Source: Paracoccaceae bacterium (GTDB lineage: Bacteria > Pseudomonadota > Alphaproteobacteria > Rhodobacterales > Rhodobacteraceae). Taken from it: a stretch of 36,466 nt of DNA. The notes beneath the pieces are model-generated. The model was not told where the DNA came from, did no database searches, and saw only the letters and a list, made by a program, of their open reading frames with translations. Shown here piece by piece: positions 1-7,940 of the stretch. Every line of letters begins with the position of its first letter. The stretch's first letter is position 1. The DNA is taken from positions 1 through 36,466 of the forward strand of contig JALEGX010000021.1 of assembly GCA_022763485.1 (NCBI GenBank). The letters are read 5' to 3'. A program made the translations under genes and the position numbers.

Positions 1-149
1 ACGCTTCGGTCAATCCAGCCGCTGCGGAATTCACGATTAATTAATGGAAGGGATAAATTGACCCTTTGGTTCAGAAAGCATTTGCGCGAATGGCCCCTCT
101 ATGGTCACTATCCGGGCATTGGTGATGGCTTTGCAATTTACTGGTTGTT

Positions 150-1784
150 GTGTTGAAAAATCGAAAAGACGGCTTGTACATCCACATGTACGGGCGTTTC
201 AACGTATGTACACATGAAGGCCAATCGGTCATGCCGGTTGGCGCCAAGACATGCGCGCTGATTGCGCTTCTCGCCTCCTCCGAAGATTTTTCACGCAGCC
301 GGGCGTGGTTACAGGACATGCTGTGGAGCGATCGCGGCCGCCCTCAACGCGCCGCCAGCCTCCGGCAGGCGCTGGCCGAGCTGCGCCGGACCTGGGCCCA
401 ATGGCCGGGCCTGATTGACGGGGATCGCACCCGCATTGCGCTGGACCCCGAACGGGTGCACGTCGTGGCGCCCGAAGGCGAAGGGGCATTTACCTTTCTG
501 GAAGATCTGGCCGTGCGGGACCCCGCCTTCACTGCCTGGCTGGGCCTGCAGCGTCTGCATCGAAACAAGATCGCTGCCCCGCTGCAAGCGCCTGTTGCGG
601 CCACCGGCATCGCGGCCGCCCCGTCACCAACCCGGGACGTGGTCATCCTGTGTGAAAGCGATCAGGATCCCGAGGCGTCGATCATCGAAAACGCCTTTCA
701 GGACATGCTGTCCCAGTCCCTGAAAGAAATGGTCGACGTGGTGCTCCGGTCCCCCCGGCTTCAGAAATTCGGTCCCAACAGTTTTCTGGTCTGCGTGCGC
801 GTGCTGAAACCCGGCGGATCAAGCGGTATGCTGCGCGTTGCGATCGAGGACAGCCGCGACGGAACCGTGGTCTGGAACGGCAGGACCGACCTGCCGCCCC
901 AACCCGCGGACCCGACCCAGGACCTGGCGCTGCATGCCATGTGCAGCAAGGCGGTAGAGGCTGTGTCGAACGCGCTGGCGCAGGTGCGCCGCCCCGAAGA
1001 CAGCACCGACCAGCAAGCCCTGTCCAGCCTGCTATCTTCCGCCGTGCGCAACATTTTCTCGATTCAGGCCGATCTGGTCGCAAAGGCCGTGTCCCAGCTG
1101 CGCGATGCGCTTGCTCTGCGCGAACACGGGTTGATCCATGCCTGGCTGGCCCAGGCCTATACGATCCAATATGTCGAGCGCTATGTCGCCCCTGATGCGG
1201 ACCTGAGAGACCGGACGGAAGAGGCCTGTCGCAAGGCCCTGTCGCTGGCCTCCTCCAATTCCAACGTTCTGGCCGCTGTCGCCAACGCACGGACCAATAT
1301 CGACCGGAATTATGAGGCCGGGCTGCGTCTTTCGGAACTCAGCATCAAGGCCAACCCGGCCAACCCCCTGGCCTGGTGGGCCTATTCCAATGCGCAGCAA
1401 TGCACGGGCCGGTCGCTGCCCGCGTTCCAGGCCGCGCAGACGGCTCAGAAACTGGCCGACGGCACCCGGTTCCAGTTCTGGGCCGATTTCCAGGTGTCTC
1501 TGACCGCCGCCGTTCTGGGGCGACAGGACATGGCGATCTCCACCGGTGAGCTGTCCTCGGCCCTGTCTCCTGACTTTCGCCCCCCACTGCGCTATCTGAC
1601 CGCGCTCTATGCGCTCGAAGGACGACACGACGCCATGTCGCGCACCGTGGAGCGGTTGCAGCGCTGCGAACCCGATTTCAGCCTCTACCGGATGATGGAG
1701 GACGGGGAATATCCGATCGGCATCATGCGCCGCTACGGCACCCGCCTGACGCGCGCGCTCAGATCCGCATCCGACACATTCTGA
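150..1784 (+). CDS. SARP-like transcriptional regulator with C-terminal TPR-type region
   Basis: The 544-residue product has an N-terminal winged-helix-like domain (about residues 10-105) of the kind found in SARP/OmpR-type activators. It carries the pattern of a small beta start, a helix-rich core with LARLLW-type spacing (here ALIALLASSEDFSRSRAW) and a run of RQALAELRR. The middle and C-terminal parts (about 300-530) are rich in alanine and amphipathic helices and resemble tetratricopeptide repeats. No receiver domain or membrane segment is seen, so a direct DNA-binding regulator responding to a ligand or protein partner is inferred. The start used is GTG at 150; an ATG at 187 would remove 12 residues and still keep the domain. 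The gene stands alone, with twin hairpins downstream. The target is unknown. Confidence 0.75.
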   Translation: MLKNRKDGLYIHMYGRFNVCTHEGQSVMPVGAKTCALIALLASSEDFSRSRAWLQDMLWSDRGRPQRAASLRQALAELRRTWAQWPGLIDGDRTRIALDPERVHVVAPEGEGAFTFLEDLAVRDPAFTAWLGLQRLHRNKIAAPLQAPVAATGIAAAPSPTRDVVILCESDQDPEASIIENAFQDMLSQSLKEMVDVVLRSPRLQKFGPNSFLVCVRVLKPGGSSGMLRVAIEDSRDGTVVWNGRTDLPPQPADPTQDLALHAMCSKAVEAVSNALAQVRRPEDSTDQQALSSLLSSAVRNIFSIQADLVAKAVSQLRDALALREHGLIHAWLAQAYTIQYVERYVAPDADLRDRTEEACRKALSLASSNSNVLAAVANARTNIDRNYEAGLRLSELSIKANPANPLAWWAYSNAQQCTGRSLPAFQAAQTAQKLADGTRFQFWADFQVSLTAAVLGRQDMAISTGELSSALSPDFRPPLRYLTALYALEGRHDAMSRTVERLQRCEPDFSLYRMMEDGEYPIGIMRRYGTRLTRALRSASDTF

Positions 1785-1830
1785 CAAGCCGCGAAAAACA
1801 CGACGTTTCGCACAACCATCTGAGCCGGGC

Positions 1831-1878
1831 GACGGAATTTTCTCAAAATTCCGTCCCGTTTTCTTTGCAAGAAAACGG
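1831..1878. terminator. Two adjacent perfect hairpins
   Basis: Two perfect inverted repeats sit end to end. Arms 1831-1841 and 1845-1855 (11 bp, 3-nt loop) are followed at once by arms 1856-1865 and 1869-1878 (10 bp, 3-nt loop). The first stem ends in a run of A/T at its tip and the second in TTTTCTT/AAGAAAA. They lie between the regulator gene and the AbrB-family gene, both on the plus strand. Transcription termination is the simplest role, although there is no classical trailing T-run. Confidence 0.6.
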
Positions 1879-1998
1879 ACCCCAGCGGAGAGGTCACGCT
1901 ACCCTCAACCCGGGATATGAAATGAGGTGATTGCCATTCCGGTCACAATCCGCGCAAATACGCCCTTGTATTGGAGCCCATTGCGAAGAAGCGCAGAT

Positions 1999-3054
1999 AT
2001 GCCAATGTCCTTTCAAATTCGCGCGAAACTGCCGGACCTCTTTCTGGTTCTGAGCCTCGGGGGGCTGGGCGCCTTGGGGGCGCGCCACCTCGGCCTGCCG
2101 CTGCCGTTTCTGTTGGGCAGCCTGATTGTCACCGCCACCGCCTCGCTGACCCTCTTTGCCCGCACCGGCCAACGCCTCTGGTTTCCACAGACCCTGCGCA
2201 AGACCTTCGTGGCAACAATCGGCGTGATGATCGGCACAACTTTCGCCCCCAGCCTGCTGAGCAGCCTGCCCGGCATGTGGCGGACGCTGCTGGCGATGGT
2301 GATCTTTGTCCTGCTGGCCCAGGGGCTGGGCTACCTGATCTTTCGCCACATCGGCCGCTATGACCGCACAACCGCGCTGTTTGCCGCGATGCCTGGCGGG
2401 TTGATCGAGGCCATCGCGCTGGGAGAGAAAGCCGGCGGGGATGTGGAAACGCTGAGCTTGCAGCATTTCGCCCGAATCGTGCTGGTGGTGATCGCCATTC
2501 CCGGCTTCTTCTACATCTGGACCGGTGAGGCCGTCGGCAGCGCTGCCGGGCAGACACTGGAAAAGGCGCCGCCGGACCTTTTGGACTGGCTGGCCTTTGC
2601 GGTGCTGGTGCCCATAGGCATCGTCCTGGGAGAGCGTCTTCACCTGCCCGCCTCCCACCTCATGGGGCCGCTGCTGCTGAGCGCGGTTCTGCATGGCTCC
2701 GGTGTCTTGGCGCTGACCGGCCCCACGTTGCTTCTGAATACGGCACAGCTGGTTGTCGGGGCCGGGCTTGGCGTGATGTTTGCCCGGTCCACCCCCAAAC
2801 GCCTGCTGATCGGCTTTGCGCTGGGGAGCGTGAGTGTCGGTACGGTGCTGGGCCTGGGCATGGTGATGGCCACGCTTCTGGCCCCGCATGTTTCGATGTC
2901 CTTCGAAGCACTGCTGATCAGCTTCGCCCCAGGCGGGATTACCGAAATGAGCCTGATTGCGCTGAGCCTTGGTATCAGCCCGGTTCTGGTCGCGGCCCAT
3001 CACCTGTTTCGCATCGTTCTGACCGTCACGATGGCCGGCCTGTTCTTTCGCTGA
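1999..3054 (+). CDS. AbrB-family (ammonia monooxygenase-like) inner-membrane protein
   Basis: The 351-residue protein is almost entirely hydrophobic, with about ten predicted membrane spans in two similar halves. Each half carries a PGG motif (AAMPGGLIEAIALGE near residues 130-145 and SFAPGGITEMSLIAL near 312-326). This duplicated AMPGG/APGG pattern is the hallmark of the PF05145 family, named for AbrB of Pseudomonas and often mislabelled ammonia monooxygenase. The function is unproven; a regulator or transporter has been proposed. An upstream in-frame GTG at 1927 would add 24 polar residues. ATG 1999 is preferred because GAAGAAGCG precedes it and the hydrophobic pattern follows soon after. 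No operon partner is evident. Confidence 0.85.
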   Translation: MPMSFQIRAKLPDLFLVLSLGGLGALGARHLGLPLPFLLGSLIVTATASLTLFARTGQRLWFPQTLRKTFVATIGVMIGTTFAPSLLSSLPGMWRTLLAMVIFVLLAQGLGYLIFRHIGRYDRTTALFAAMPGGLIEAIALGEKAGGDVETLSLQHFARIVLVVIAIPGFFYIWTGEAVGSAAGQTLEKAPPDLLDWLAFAVLVPIGIVLGERLHLPASHLMGPLLLSAVLHGSGVLALTGPTLLLNTAQLVVGAGLGVMFARSTPKRLLIGFALGSVSVGTVLGLGMVMATLLAPHVSMSFEALLISFAPGGITEMSLIALSLGISPVLVAAHHLFRIVLTVTMAGLFFR

Positions 3055-3056
3055 AC

Positions 3057-3218
3057 TCAGCCTTGCCCAGATGCGGGACGCTCTGGAAGTCTGCTTGCCT
3101 CGATCTTGGGAACGGACAACGGATCCTTGTCGCAGACCACGGGCTGCGCCTGGAGCGATGCCCCCAGTCCGATACAGAGTGTCAACAGGATGATACGCAG
3201 AGTGTCGCGCGACGACAT
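3057..3218 (-). CDS. Small exported peptide, 53 residues, unknown
   Basis: A 53-codon frame begins at ATG 3218 with a strong GGAGG ribosome site about seven bases upstream on the reverse strand. The product starts with a classical signal peptide: charged MSSRDTLR, a hydrophobic core IILLTLCIGLGASL, and a QAQ/PVV cleavage-like site near residue 24. The mature part is only about 28 residues, with one cysteine and several prolines. It ends two bases from the AbrB-family stop, so the two genes converge. No family is recognised. The ribosome site and signal peptide together make it likely real. Confidence 0.6.
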   Translation of the reverse strand: MSSRDTLRIILLTLCIGLGASLQAQPVVCDKDPLSVPKIEASRLPERPASGQG

Positions 3219-3328
3219 GAGGGGCCCTCCGGACGGTCGGCAAGCTTGAAAGTCACTGAATGAAACGCGCCACCCAACGGTTTCCGTCGCCGGATCCGAG
3301 ATTTTTCTGCACGAATGAATTTTTCCAC

Positions 3329-3357
3329 TTGCAGCCCGCGTGCCGAACGCATATTCC
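3329..3357 (+). promoter_or_regulatory. Probable housekeeping promoter of tRNA-Gly
   Basis: TTGCAG at 3329-3334 and TATTCC at 3352-3357 are separated by exactly 17 bases and lie just upstream of the tRNA at 3374. The spacing and position fit a sigma-70 type promoter. Confidence 0.5.
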
Positions 3358-3373
3358 GCCCTCACCAACGGAT

Positions 3374-3448
3374 GCGGGCGTAGCTCAGGGGTAGAGCATA
3401 ACCTTGCCAAGGTTAGGGTCGTGAGTTCGAATCTCATCGCCCGCTCCA
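3374..3448 (+). tRNA. tRNA-Gly (anticodon GCC)
   Basis: A complete cloverleaf can be drawn. The acceptor stem GCGGGCG pairs with CGCCCGC, there is a D arm with AGCTCAGGGGTAGAGC, and the anticodon stem TAACC/GGTTA carries loop TTGCCAA with anticodon GCC at 3406-3408. The T arm contains GTTCGAATC and the CCA end is encoded at 3446-3448. Confidence 0.97.
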
Positions 3449-3459
3449 GTTTGGTCAGC

Positions 3460-3495
3460 AAAAACGGGTCGCCCAGCGCGGCCCGTTTTGTTTTT
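3460..3495 (+). terminator. Rho-independent terminator after tRNA-Gly
   Basis: AAAACGGG at 3461-3468 pairs with CCCGTTTT at 3482-3489 around a GC-rich interior, followed by a T-rich tail to 3495. It lies 12 bases after the tRNA. Confidence 0.75.
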
Positions 3496-3640
3496 GGAAA
3501 CGGCTTGCGACTGGCTCTGCAAAGCTTTTGATCAAATTCCTTTTGACCGCTTCCCCTTTTCCCGGCAAACCTGTGGCAAAACACCAAACAGGGTGACCGC
3601 CCGATCCCGACGTGTCACCCGGATTACAGGGAGCGCCGCC

Positions 3641-4993
3641 ATGGCACCAGTCATCTATCCAACGACGAATCTCACCGCGACAGAACAGATGTGCCTGGAC
3701 CGCGGCGAGGGAATCTATGTCTTCGACAGCGAAGGCAACCGCTACATCGAAGGGCTGGCCGGCCTGTGGTGTACGTCGCTGGGCTACTCGAACACCGATG
3801 TGATCGACGCCATCACCGAACAGCTGAACCGCCTGCCCTTCACCCATATGTTTGGCGGCAAAACCCATGATCCGGCGATGCAACTGGCCGAAAAGCTGCG
3901 CGACATCGTCCCGGTCGAGGACGCCTATTTCTTCTTTGGCAATTCCGGGTCGGACGCCAATGACAGCCACGTCAAGATGCTGCGCTATTACTTCAATGCT
4001 ATCGGTCAGCCGGAGCGGCGCAAGATCATCACCCGCGATCGCGGTTATCACGGGGTGACCGTTGCGGCCGGATCGCTGACCTCGCTGCCGGCAAACCTGG
4101 CGCATTTCGACGCGCCGATTGAGGCGCTGTCGATCCTGCGCACCCATTCGCCGCATTATTACACCGCGCGCAAGGGCAATGAGACAGAGGCGCAATTCGT
4201 GGATCGCATCCTGGATGATCTGGAAACCCAGATCCTTGAGGAAGGGCCAGAGACCATCGCGGCGATGATCATGGAACCGATCACCGGCGCCTCCGGCGTG
4301 ATCGTGCCGCCGGATGGATACTATGAAAAACTGCAAGCAATTCTGCGCAAATATGGCATCCTGGTCTGGGCGGATGAGGTCATCACCGGCTTTGGCCGCA
4401 CCGGCAATGACTTCGGCTGCACCACCATGGGGATCCAGCCGGATCTGATGACCTTCGCCAAACAGCTCAGCTCGGCTTATTTCCCGATCTCCGTCGCGGT
4501 GATCCCAGGCTGGATGTATGAGGCGATGATCGAACCCTCAAACCAGGTGGGCGTATTCGGCCACGGCTATACCTACTCCGGTCACCCGGTGGCCTGTGCC
4601 GCCGCGTTGAAGACGCTGGAAGTCTATGAACGCGACAACCTTTTTGCCCATGCGGCCGAGGTTGGGGAGTACCTGCAAGCCCAGCTGCGGGAGCGGTTCG
4701 CCGATCACCCGCTTGTGGGTGAGGTGCGCGGCAAAGGGTTGATCGCGGCGCTGGAGCTGGTGTCCAACAAAACCACCGGTGCCAGCTTTGAGGGGGCCGC
4801 CGCCGGGGGACGCGCCCAGAAGGCCTGTGAACGCAACGGCCTGATCCTGCGTGCGGTGGCTGGCAACTCGGTCGCGCTGTGCCCGCCCCTGATCATCACC
4901 CGTGACCAGGTGGACGACATGCTGAACAGCCTGTCGCGGGGTCTGGACGAAACCTATGAAGAGCTGAAAGCGGCGGGCCTGCTGGCCGGCTAA
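3641..4993 (+). CDS. Class III (omega-amino acid:pyruvate type) PLP-dependent aminotransferase
   Basis: The 450-residue protein is full length for fold-type I class III aminotransferases. It contains the cofactor signature WADEVITGFGRTG (Asp about 245) and the PLP lysine in TFAKQLSSAYFP (Lys 274). A glycine-rich FGNSGSDAND segment binds the phosphate region. Enzymes of this group move an amino group from an omega-amine, taurine or beta-alanine-like donor to pyruvate; the exact donor cannot be read from the sequence. The start ATG 3641 has AGGGAG upstream. An earlier in-frame start near 3488 would lie in the terminator region and adds residues not typical of the family. The gene is monocistronic and convergent with the Lrp-like gene. 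Confidence 0.9.
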   Translation: MAPVIYPTTNLTATEQMCLDRGEGIYVFDSEGNRYIEGLAGLWCTSLGYSNTDVIDAITEQLNRLPFTHMFGGKTHDPAMQLAEKLRDIVPVEDAYFFFGNSGSDANDSHVKMLRYYFNAIGQPERRKIITRDRGYHGVTVAAGSLTSLPANLAHFDAPIEALSILRTHSPHYYTARKGNETEAQFVDRILDDLETQILEEGPETIAAMIMEPITGASGVIVPPDGYYEKLQAILRKYGILVWADEVITGFGRTGNDFGCTTMGIQPDLMTFAKQLSSAYFPISVAVIPGWMYEAMIEPSNQVGVFGHGYTYSGHPVACAAALKTLEVYERDNLFAHAAEVGEYLQAQLRERFADHPLVGEVRGKGLIAALELVSNKTTGASFEGAAAGGRAQKACERNGLILRAVAGNSVALCPPLIITRDQVDDMLNSLSRGLDETYEELKAAGLLAG

Positions 4994-5012
4994 GCCCCGG
5001 CCCGGAAGCGGT

Positions 5013-5046
5013 GCATCGGGGGGATGACCTCTCATCCCCCTGATGC
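5013..5046. terminator. Hairpin between convergent genes
   Basis: A 14-bp stem with a single G-T pair (5013-5026 against 5033-5046, 6-nt loop) lies between the aminotransferase and the convergent Lrp-like gene. It has no T-run, but the position suggests a two-way transcription barrier. Confidence 0.5.
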
Positions 5047-5069
5047 GGATGTGCAAAAAACGGGTTTGT

Positions 5070-5309
5070 TCAGAAGACCTTGAAGGTCATCGTGGTCAGG
5101 GACCTTTCGATCCCGTTGATGTCCAGAAGATGATCGTTGATGTATTTCCCGACGTCTTCGTTGGCCGGGATATAGAGTTTCATCAGCAGATCATACTCGC
5201 CGCTGGTCGAATAGAGTTCCGAGTGAATTTCGCGCAGCGCGATCTCCTCGGCCACCTTGTAGGTGGTTCCCGGCTTGCAACGGATCTGGATGAAAACGCA
5301 GGTGGACAT
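5070..5309 (-). CDS. Stand-alone Lrp/AsnC ligand-binding (RAM) domain protein
   Basis: The 79-residue product matches only the C-terminal ligand-sensing half of Lrp/AsnC regulators. It has an opening beta-strand (CVFIQIRCKPG), the alpha-beta core HSELYSTSGEYDLLMKLYIP and the closing strand RSLTTMTFKVF. There is no helix-turn-helix. Such single-domain relatives form dimers or higher rings and bind amino acids; they may modulate full-length Lrp proteins or serve as small-molecule sensors (inference). ATG 5309 is preferred over ATG 5324 because GAGG lies six bases upstream of it. It is transcribed divergently from hisB and convergently with the aminotransferase. Confidence 0.88.
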   Translation of the reverse strand: MSTCVFIQIRCKPGTTYKVAEEIALREIHSELYSTSGEYDLLMKLYIPANEDVGKYINDHLLDINGIERSLTTMTFKVF

Positions 5310-5488
5310 GCGCGGCCTCGACATAAGCGGTTGAATTCCCCGCCAAGCTGGCACGCTCCCCGCCGGGGTGCAATCGGTTTTTCCCCCGCAACAGTTTGAT
5401 GCACCCCTGCCCTTGCCCTCTTGGAAGCAGCGCGATCCCTGCCTATAACCACGCGCAACACCAAGGCCCGAAATCCGAGGAAATCACC

Positions 5489-6076
5489 ATGCGCACCGCC
5501 CAGATCAGCCGCTCGACCGCAGAAACCCGGATTTCCGTGGAGATCAACCTGGATGGCACCGGCACCTATGACAACCAGACCGGTGTCGGCTTCTTCGATC
5601 ACATGCTGGACCAGCTGTCCCGCCACTCGCTGATCGATTTCACCATCCGCGCCGAAGGCGATTACCACATTGACGACCACCACACGGTCGAAGACACCGG
5701 CATCGCTCTGGGTCAGGCCCTGGCGCAGGCGCTGGGAGACAAGAAGGGCATCCGTCGCTATGGCGAATGCCACCTGCCGATGGATGATGCCCAGGTGCGC
5801 TGCGCGCTGGACCTGTCGGCCCGGCCCTTCCTGGTCTGGAACGTCGACATCCCCACCCAGAAGATCGGCGCCTTCGACACCGAACTGGTGCGCGAGTTCT
5901 TCACCGCCTTCAGCACCCACGGCGGCATCACCTTGCATGTGGACCAGCTGCATGGCTTCAACAGCCACCACATCGTGGAGGCCGCGTTCAAGGCCGTGGC
6001 CCGCGCCCTGCGCATGGCGGTTGAAACCGACCCGCGCAAGGCCGATGCGGTACCGTCCACCAAGGGCACCCTCTGA
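5489..6076 (+). CDS. hisB: Imidazoleglycerol-phosphate dehydratase
   Basis: This 195-residue enzyme removes water from imidazole glycerol phosphate to give imidazole acetol phosphate in histidine synthesis. The metal-binding histidine signatures are clear: [13 protein letters not shown] near residues 35-47, [15 protein letters not shown] near 63-77, and [15 protein letters not shown] near 155-169. The length is that of the monofunctional enzyme, without the phosphatase domain fused in enterobacteria. ATG 5489 has GAGG nine bases upstream. It is the first gene of the local his cluster. No leader peptide rich in histidine codons is seen upstream, so attenuation of the enteric type is not supported. 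Confidence 0.97.
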   Translation: MRTAQISRSTAETRISVEINLDGTGTYDNQTGVGFFDHMLDQLSRHSLIDFTIRAEGDYHIDDHHTVEDTGIALGQALAQALGDKKGIRRYGECHLPMDDAQVRCALDLSARPFLVWNVDIPTQKIGAFDTELVREFFTAFSTHGGITLHVDQLHGFNSHHIVEAAFKAVARALRMAVETDPRKADAVPSTKGTL

Positions 6077-6093
6077 AGGACGGGATGTGTTAC

Positions 6094-6121
6094 CCTGCGG
6101 TCGTGCTGAACCGACCGCAGG
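6094..6121 (+). promoter_or_regulatory. Perfect hairpin touching the ribosome site of the next gene
   Basis: Arms 6094-6103 and 6112-6121 form a perfect 10-bp stem with an 8-nt loop. The last three bases of the right arm are also the first three bases of the AGGAGG ribosome site (6119-6124) of the GFA-family gene. It may terminate hisB transcripts or partly mask translation start. Confidence 0.45.
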
Positions 6122-6134
6122 AGGATCACATCCA

Positions 6135-6617
6135 ATGTCACACCATCCGGGACAATGCCTGTGCGGCGCTCTGCGTTATCGTGTAACCGCCGCACCGCTT
6201 TGGGTGACGGCGTGTTTCTGCCATTTCTGCCAGCGCGCAACCGGGGCGTCCGGGGTGATCGAACCGATCTTTGACATCGACGCCTTTGAAATCACCCATG
6301 GGACCCCCACGCGCTACGTCCATATCTCCGCAGGCAGCGGTAAGGAGGTTCATGTTCATTTCTGCGCCACCTGCGGCACCAAGACCCACCTGACGTTTGA
6401 ACGCTGGCCGGACCGGCTGGGCGTTTATGCGGGTACCTTCGATGATCCCGGCTGGTTCGACTTCACACCGGACAACAGCAAATTCATCTTTCTGGACAGC
6501 GCCGCGCGCGGGACCCTTGTGCCCGCCGGGTTCAAGACCTTTGCCCAGCACGCCGCAGCGCCAGACGGAACACCCCTTCCGCCCGAAATCCTGGAGGAGA
6601 TCCTGCATATCCGCTGA
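6135..6617 (+). CDS. GFA-family (glutathione-dependent formaldehyde-activating-like) zinc protein
   Basis: The 160-residue product has the cysteine layout of the GFA/CENP-V fold: CLCG at residues 8-11, CFCHFC at 27-32 and CATCG at 77-81. These residues hold two zinc ions in the family. Members were named for spontaneous glutathione-formaldehyde adduct chemistry in Paracoccus, but most are of unknown substrate. ATG 6135 follows AGGAGG with a rather long spacing of ten bases. It lies between hisB and hisH on the same strand and is probably co-transcribed, with no known role in histidine synthesis. Confidence 0.9.
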   Translation: MSHHPGQCLCGALRYRVTAAPLWVTACFCHFCQRATGASGVIEPIFDIDAFEITHGTPTRYVHISAGSGKEVHVHFCATCGTKTHLTFERWPDRLGVYAGTFDDPGWFDFTPDNSKFIFLDSAARGTLVPAGFKTFAQHAAAPDGTPLPPEILEEILHIR

Positions 6618-6683
6618 AGGCTTGGCATCAAGCAGCAGTTGCGCTAGGCAGCAGCCAGTACCGACAGCCGCAGGAGACCCGCC

Positions 6684-7322
6684 ATGCTGACCGCCATCAT
6701 CGACTATGAATCGGGCAACCTGCACTCTGCCGAAAAGGCGTTTCAGCGCATGGCGCGCGAGCTGGACGCGGGCGACGTGGTCGTCACCTCGGATGCGGAT
6801 GTCGTGGCACGGGCGGATCGCCTTGTGCTGCCCGGTGACGGTGCCTTCCCGGCCTGCTGCAATGAGCTGAAGGGCCACAAGGGCATCTATGATGCCATGG
6901 TCGAAGCGGTCGAACAGAAGGGCCGCCCGTTCCTGGGCATCTGCGTCGGCATGCAGCTAATGGCGACCACCGGTCACGAATACGAAGAAACTCCCGGTCT
7001 GGGCTGGGTCGCAGGGGACGTGGTGCGGATCGAACCGTCCGACAGCCGCCTGAAAGTCCCCCACATGGGCTGGAACAATCTGGTTCTGGACAGCGATCAC
7101 CCGGTGTTTGATGGCGTGCAGACCGGCGATCACACCTATTTCGTCCACTCCTACCAGTTTCAGGTCGCCAATCCGGCCGAGCGGCTGGCGCATGTGGACT
7201 ATGGCGGCGATGTCACCGCCGTGATCGGGCGCGACACCATGATCGGTATGCAGTTCCACCCGGAAAAAAGCCAGGATGTCGGCCTGCGCCTGATCGGCAA
7301 CTTCCTGACCTGGGCCCCGTAA
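6684..7322 (+). CDS. hisH: Imidazole glycerol phosphate synthase, glutaminase subunit
   Basis: This 212-residue class I glutamine amidotransferase hydrolyses glutamine and passes ammonia to HisF. The catalytic triad is visible: Cys 87 in GICVGMQL, His 192 and Glu 194 in MQFHPEKS. The oxyanion region LPGDGAF near residues 49-55 is present. ATG 6684 has AGGAG upstream. The partner subunit HisF is encoded at 9637 in the same cluster, although separated by three forward genes and one reverse gene. Confidence 0.97.
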   Translation: MLTAIIDYESGNLHSAEKAFQRMARELDAGDVVVTSDADVVARADRLVLPGDGAFPACCNELKGHKGIYDAMVEAVEQKGRPFLGICVGMQLMATTGHEYEETPGLGWVAGDVVRIEPSDSRLKVPHMGWNNLVLDSDHPVFDGVQTGDHTYFVHSYQFQVANPAERLAHVDYGGDVTAVIGRDTMIGMQFHPEKSQDVGLRLIGNFLTWAP

Positions 7323-7419
7323 GGCCAGATTGCCCATCGGCATGGCCCGCTGAGGCACGAACGCGCCAAGCGCCCTGCCCGCGGTGGTGATCCGCAGGCA
7401 GCGCGCAGAGCTTCGGGCC

Positions 7420-7806
7420 TTATTTCACCCGGTTCCAAGTCTGTTTCGAACAGATCAGCCCCCCTGCCACGCAGCCGCGCAGCGCCAGCTTGTTGCCGGA
7501 CAGATCCATCTTGCCGATATAGATCTTGTCGTTCGACGGCCGCCAGACTTTGCCCGCATAGGACCCGTCGCCGTTGGCCACCATGTCGATCACCAGGGTC
7601 TTGCCGATATTGGGCGATTGATATTCACCCTCGGAATTGAAGGTCCGCGCGATCTTGCCGCAGACCGCCGATCCGCATTTCGCCATTTCGATATGCGCGT
7701 AAGAGCCGTCATCGGGCTGTGTTTTCCAGGTGCCCAGCACCGGATCGGCAGACGCCATACCAGCCAGGCCCAGCGACGCGATCGCGGCAAACATCAGGTT
7801 CTTCAT
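7420..7806 (-). CDS. DUF2147-family exported protein
   Basis: The 128-residue precursor begins with a signal peptide (MKNLMFAAIASLGLAGMASA, cleavage likely near residue 20). The mature part opens with DPVLGTWKT and contains YAHIEMAKCGSAVCGKI, a pattern of DUF2147 proteins. These are periplasmic, probably lipocalin-like beta barrels of unknown ligand. Two cysteine pairs could form disulfides. ATG 7806 has a GGGAGAGAG ribosome site. It sits on the reverse strand inside the his cluster, convergent with hisH and divergent from hisA, so it splits the his genes into at least two transcripts. Confidence 0.88.
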   Translation of the reverse strand: MKNLMFAAIASLGLAGMASADPVLGTWKTQPDDGSYAHIEMAKCGSAVCGKIARTFNSEGEYQSPNIGKTLVIDMVANGDGSYAGKVWRPSNDKIYIGKMDLSGNKLALRGCVAGGLICSKQTWNRVK

Positions 7807-7940
7807 CTGTCTCTCTCCCCCTGTTTTCAGGCATCTTGCCGCCAGAGCCCCCACACAGGCAAGGCTGACTTGGGGTCGCGTTGCAATTCCGCTCCGGCGA
7901 TGCAATAGACGCCCCGGACCCATCGAAAAGGACAGCCGAT

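Noticed and set aside
1..149. Left-edge sequence as end of another gene
   Set aside because: No recognisable coding frame or RNA; treated as the upstream region of the regulator at 150.
1894..3243. A 449-codon reverse frame opposite the AbrB-family gene
   Set aside because: The translation is Gln/His-rich shadow sequence; the plus strand encodes a typical membrane protein.
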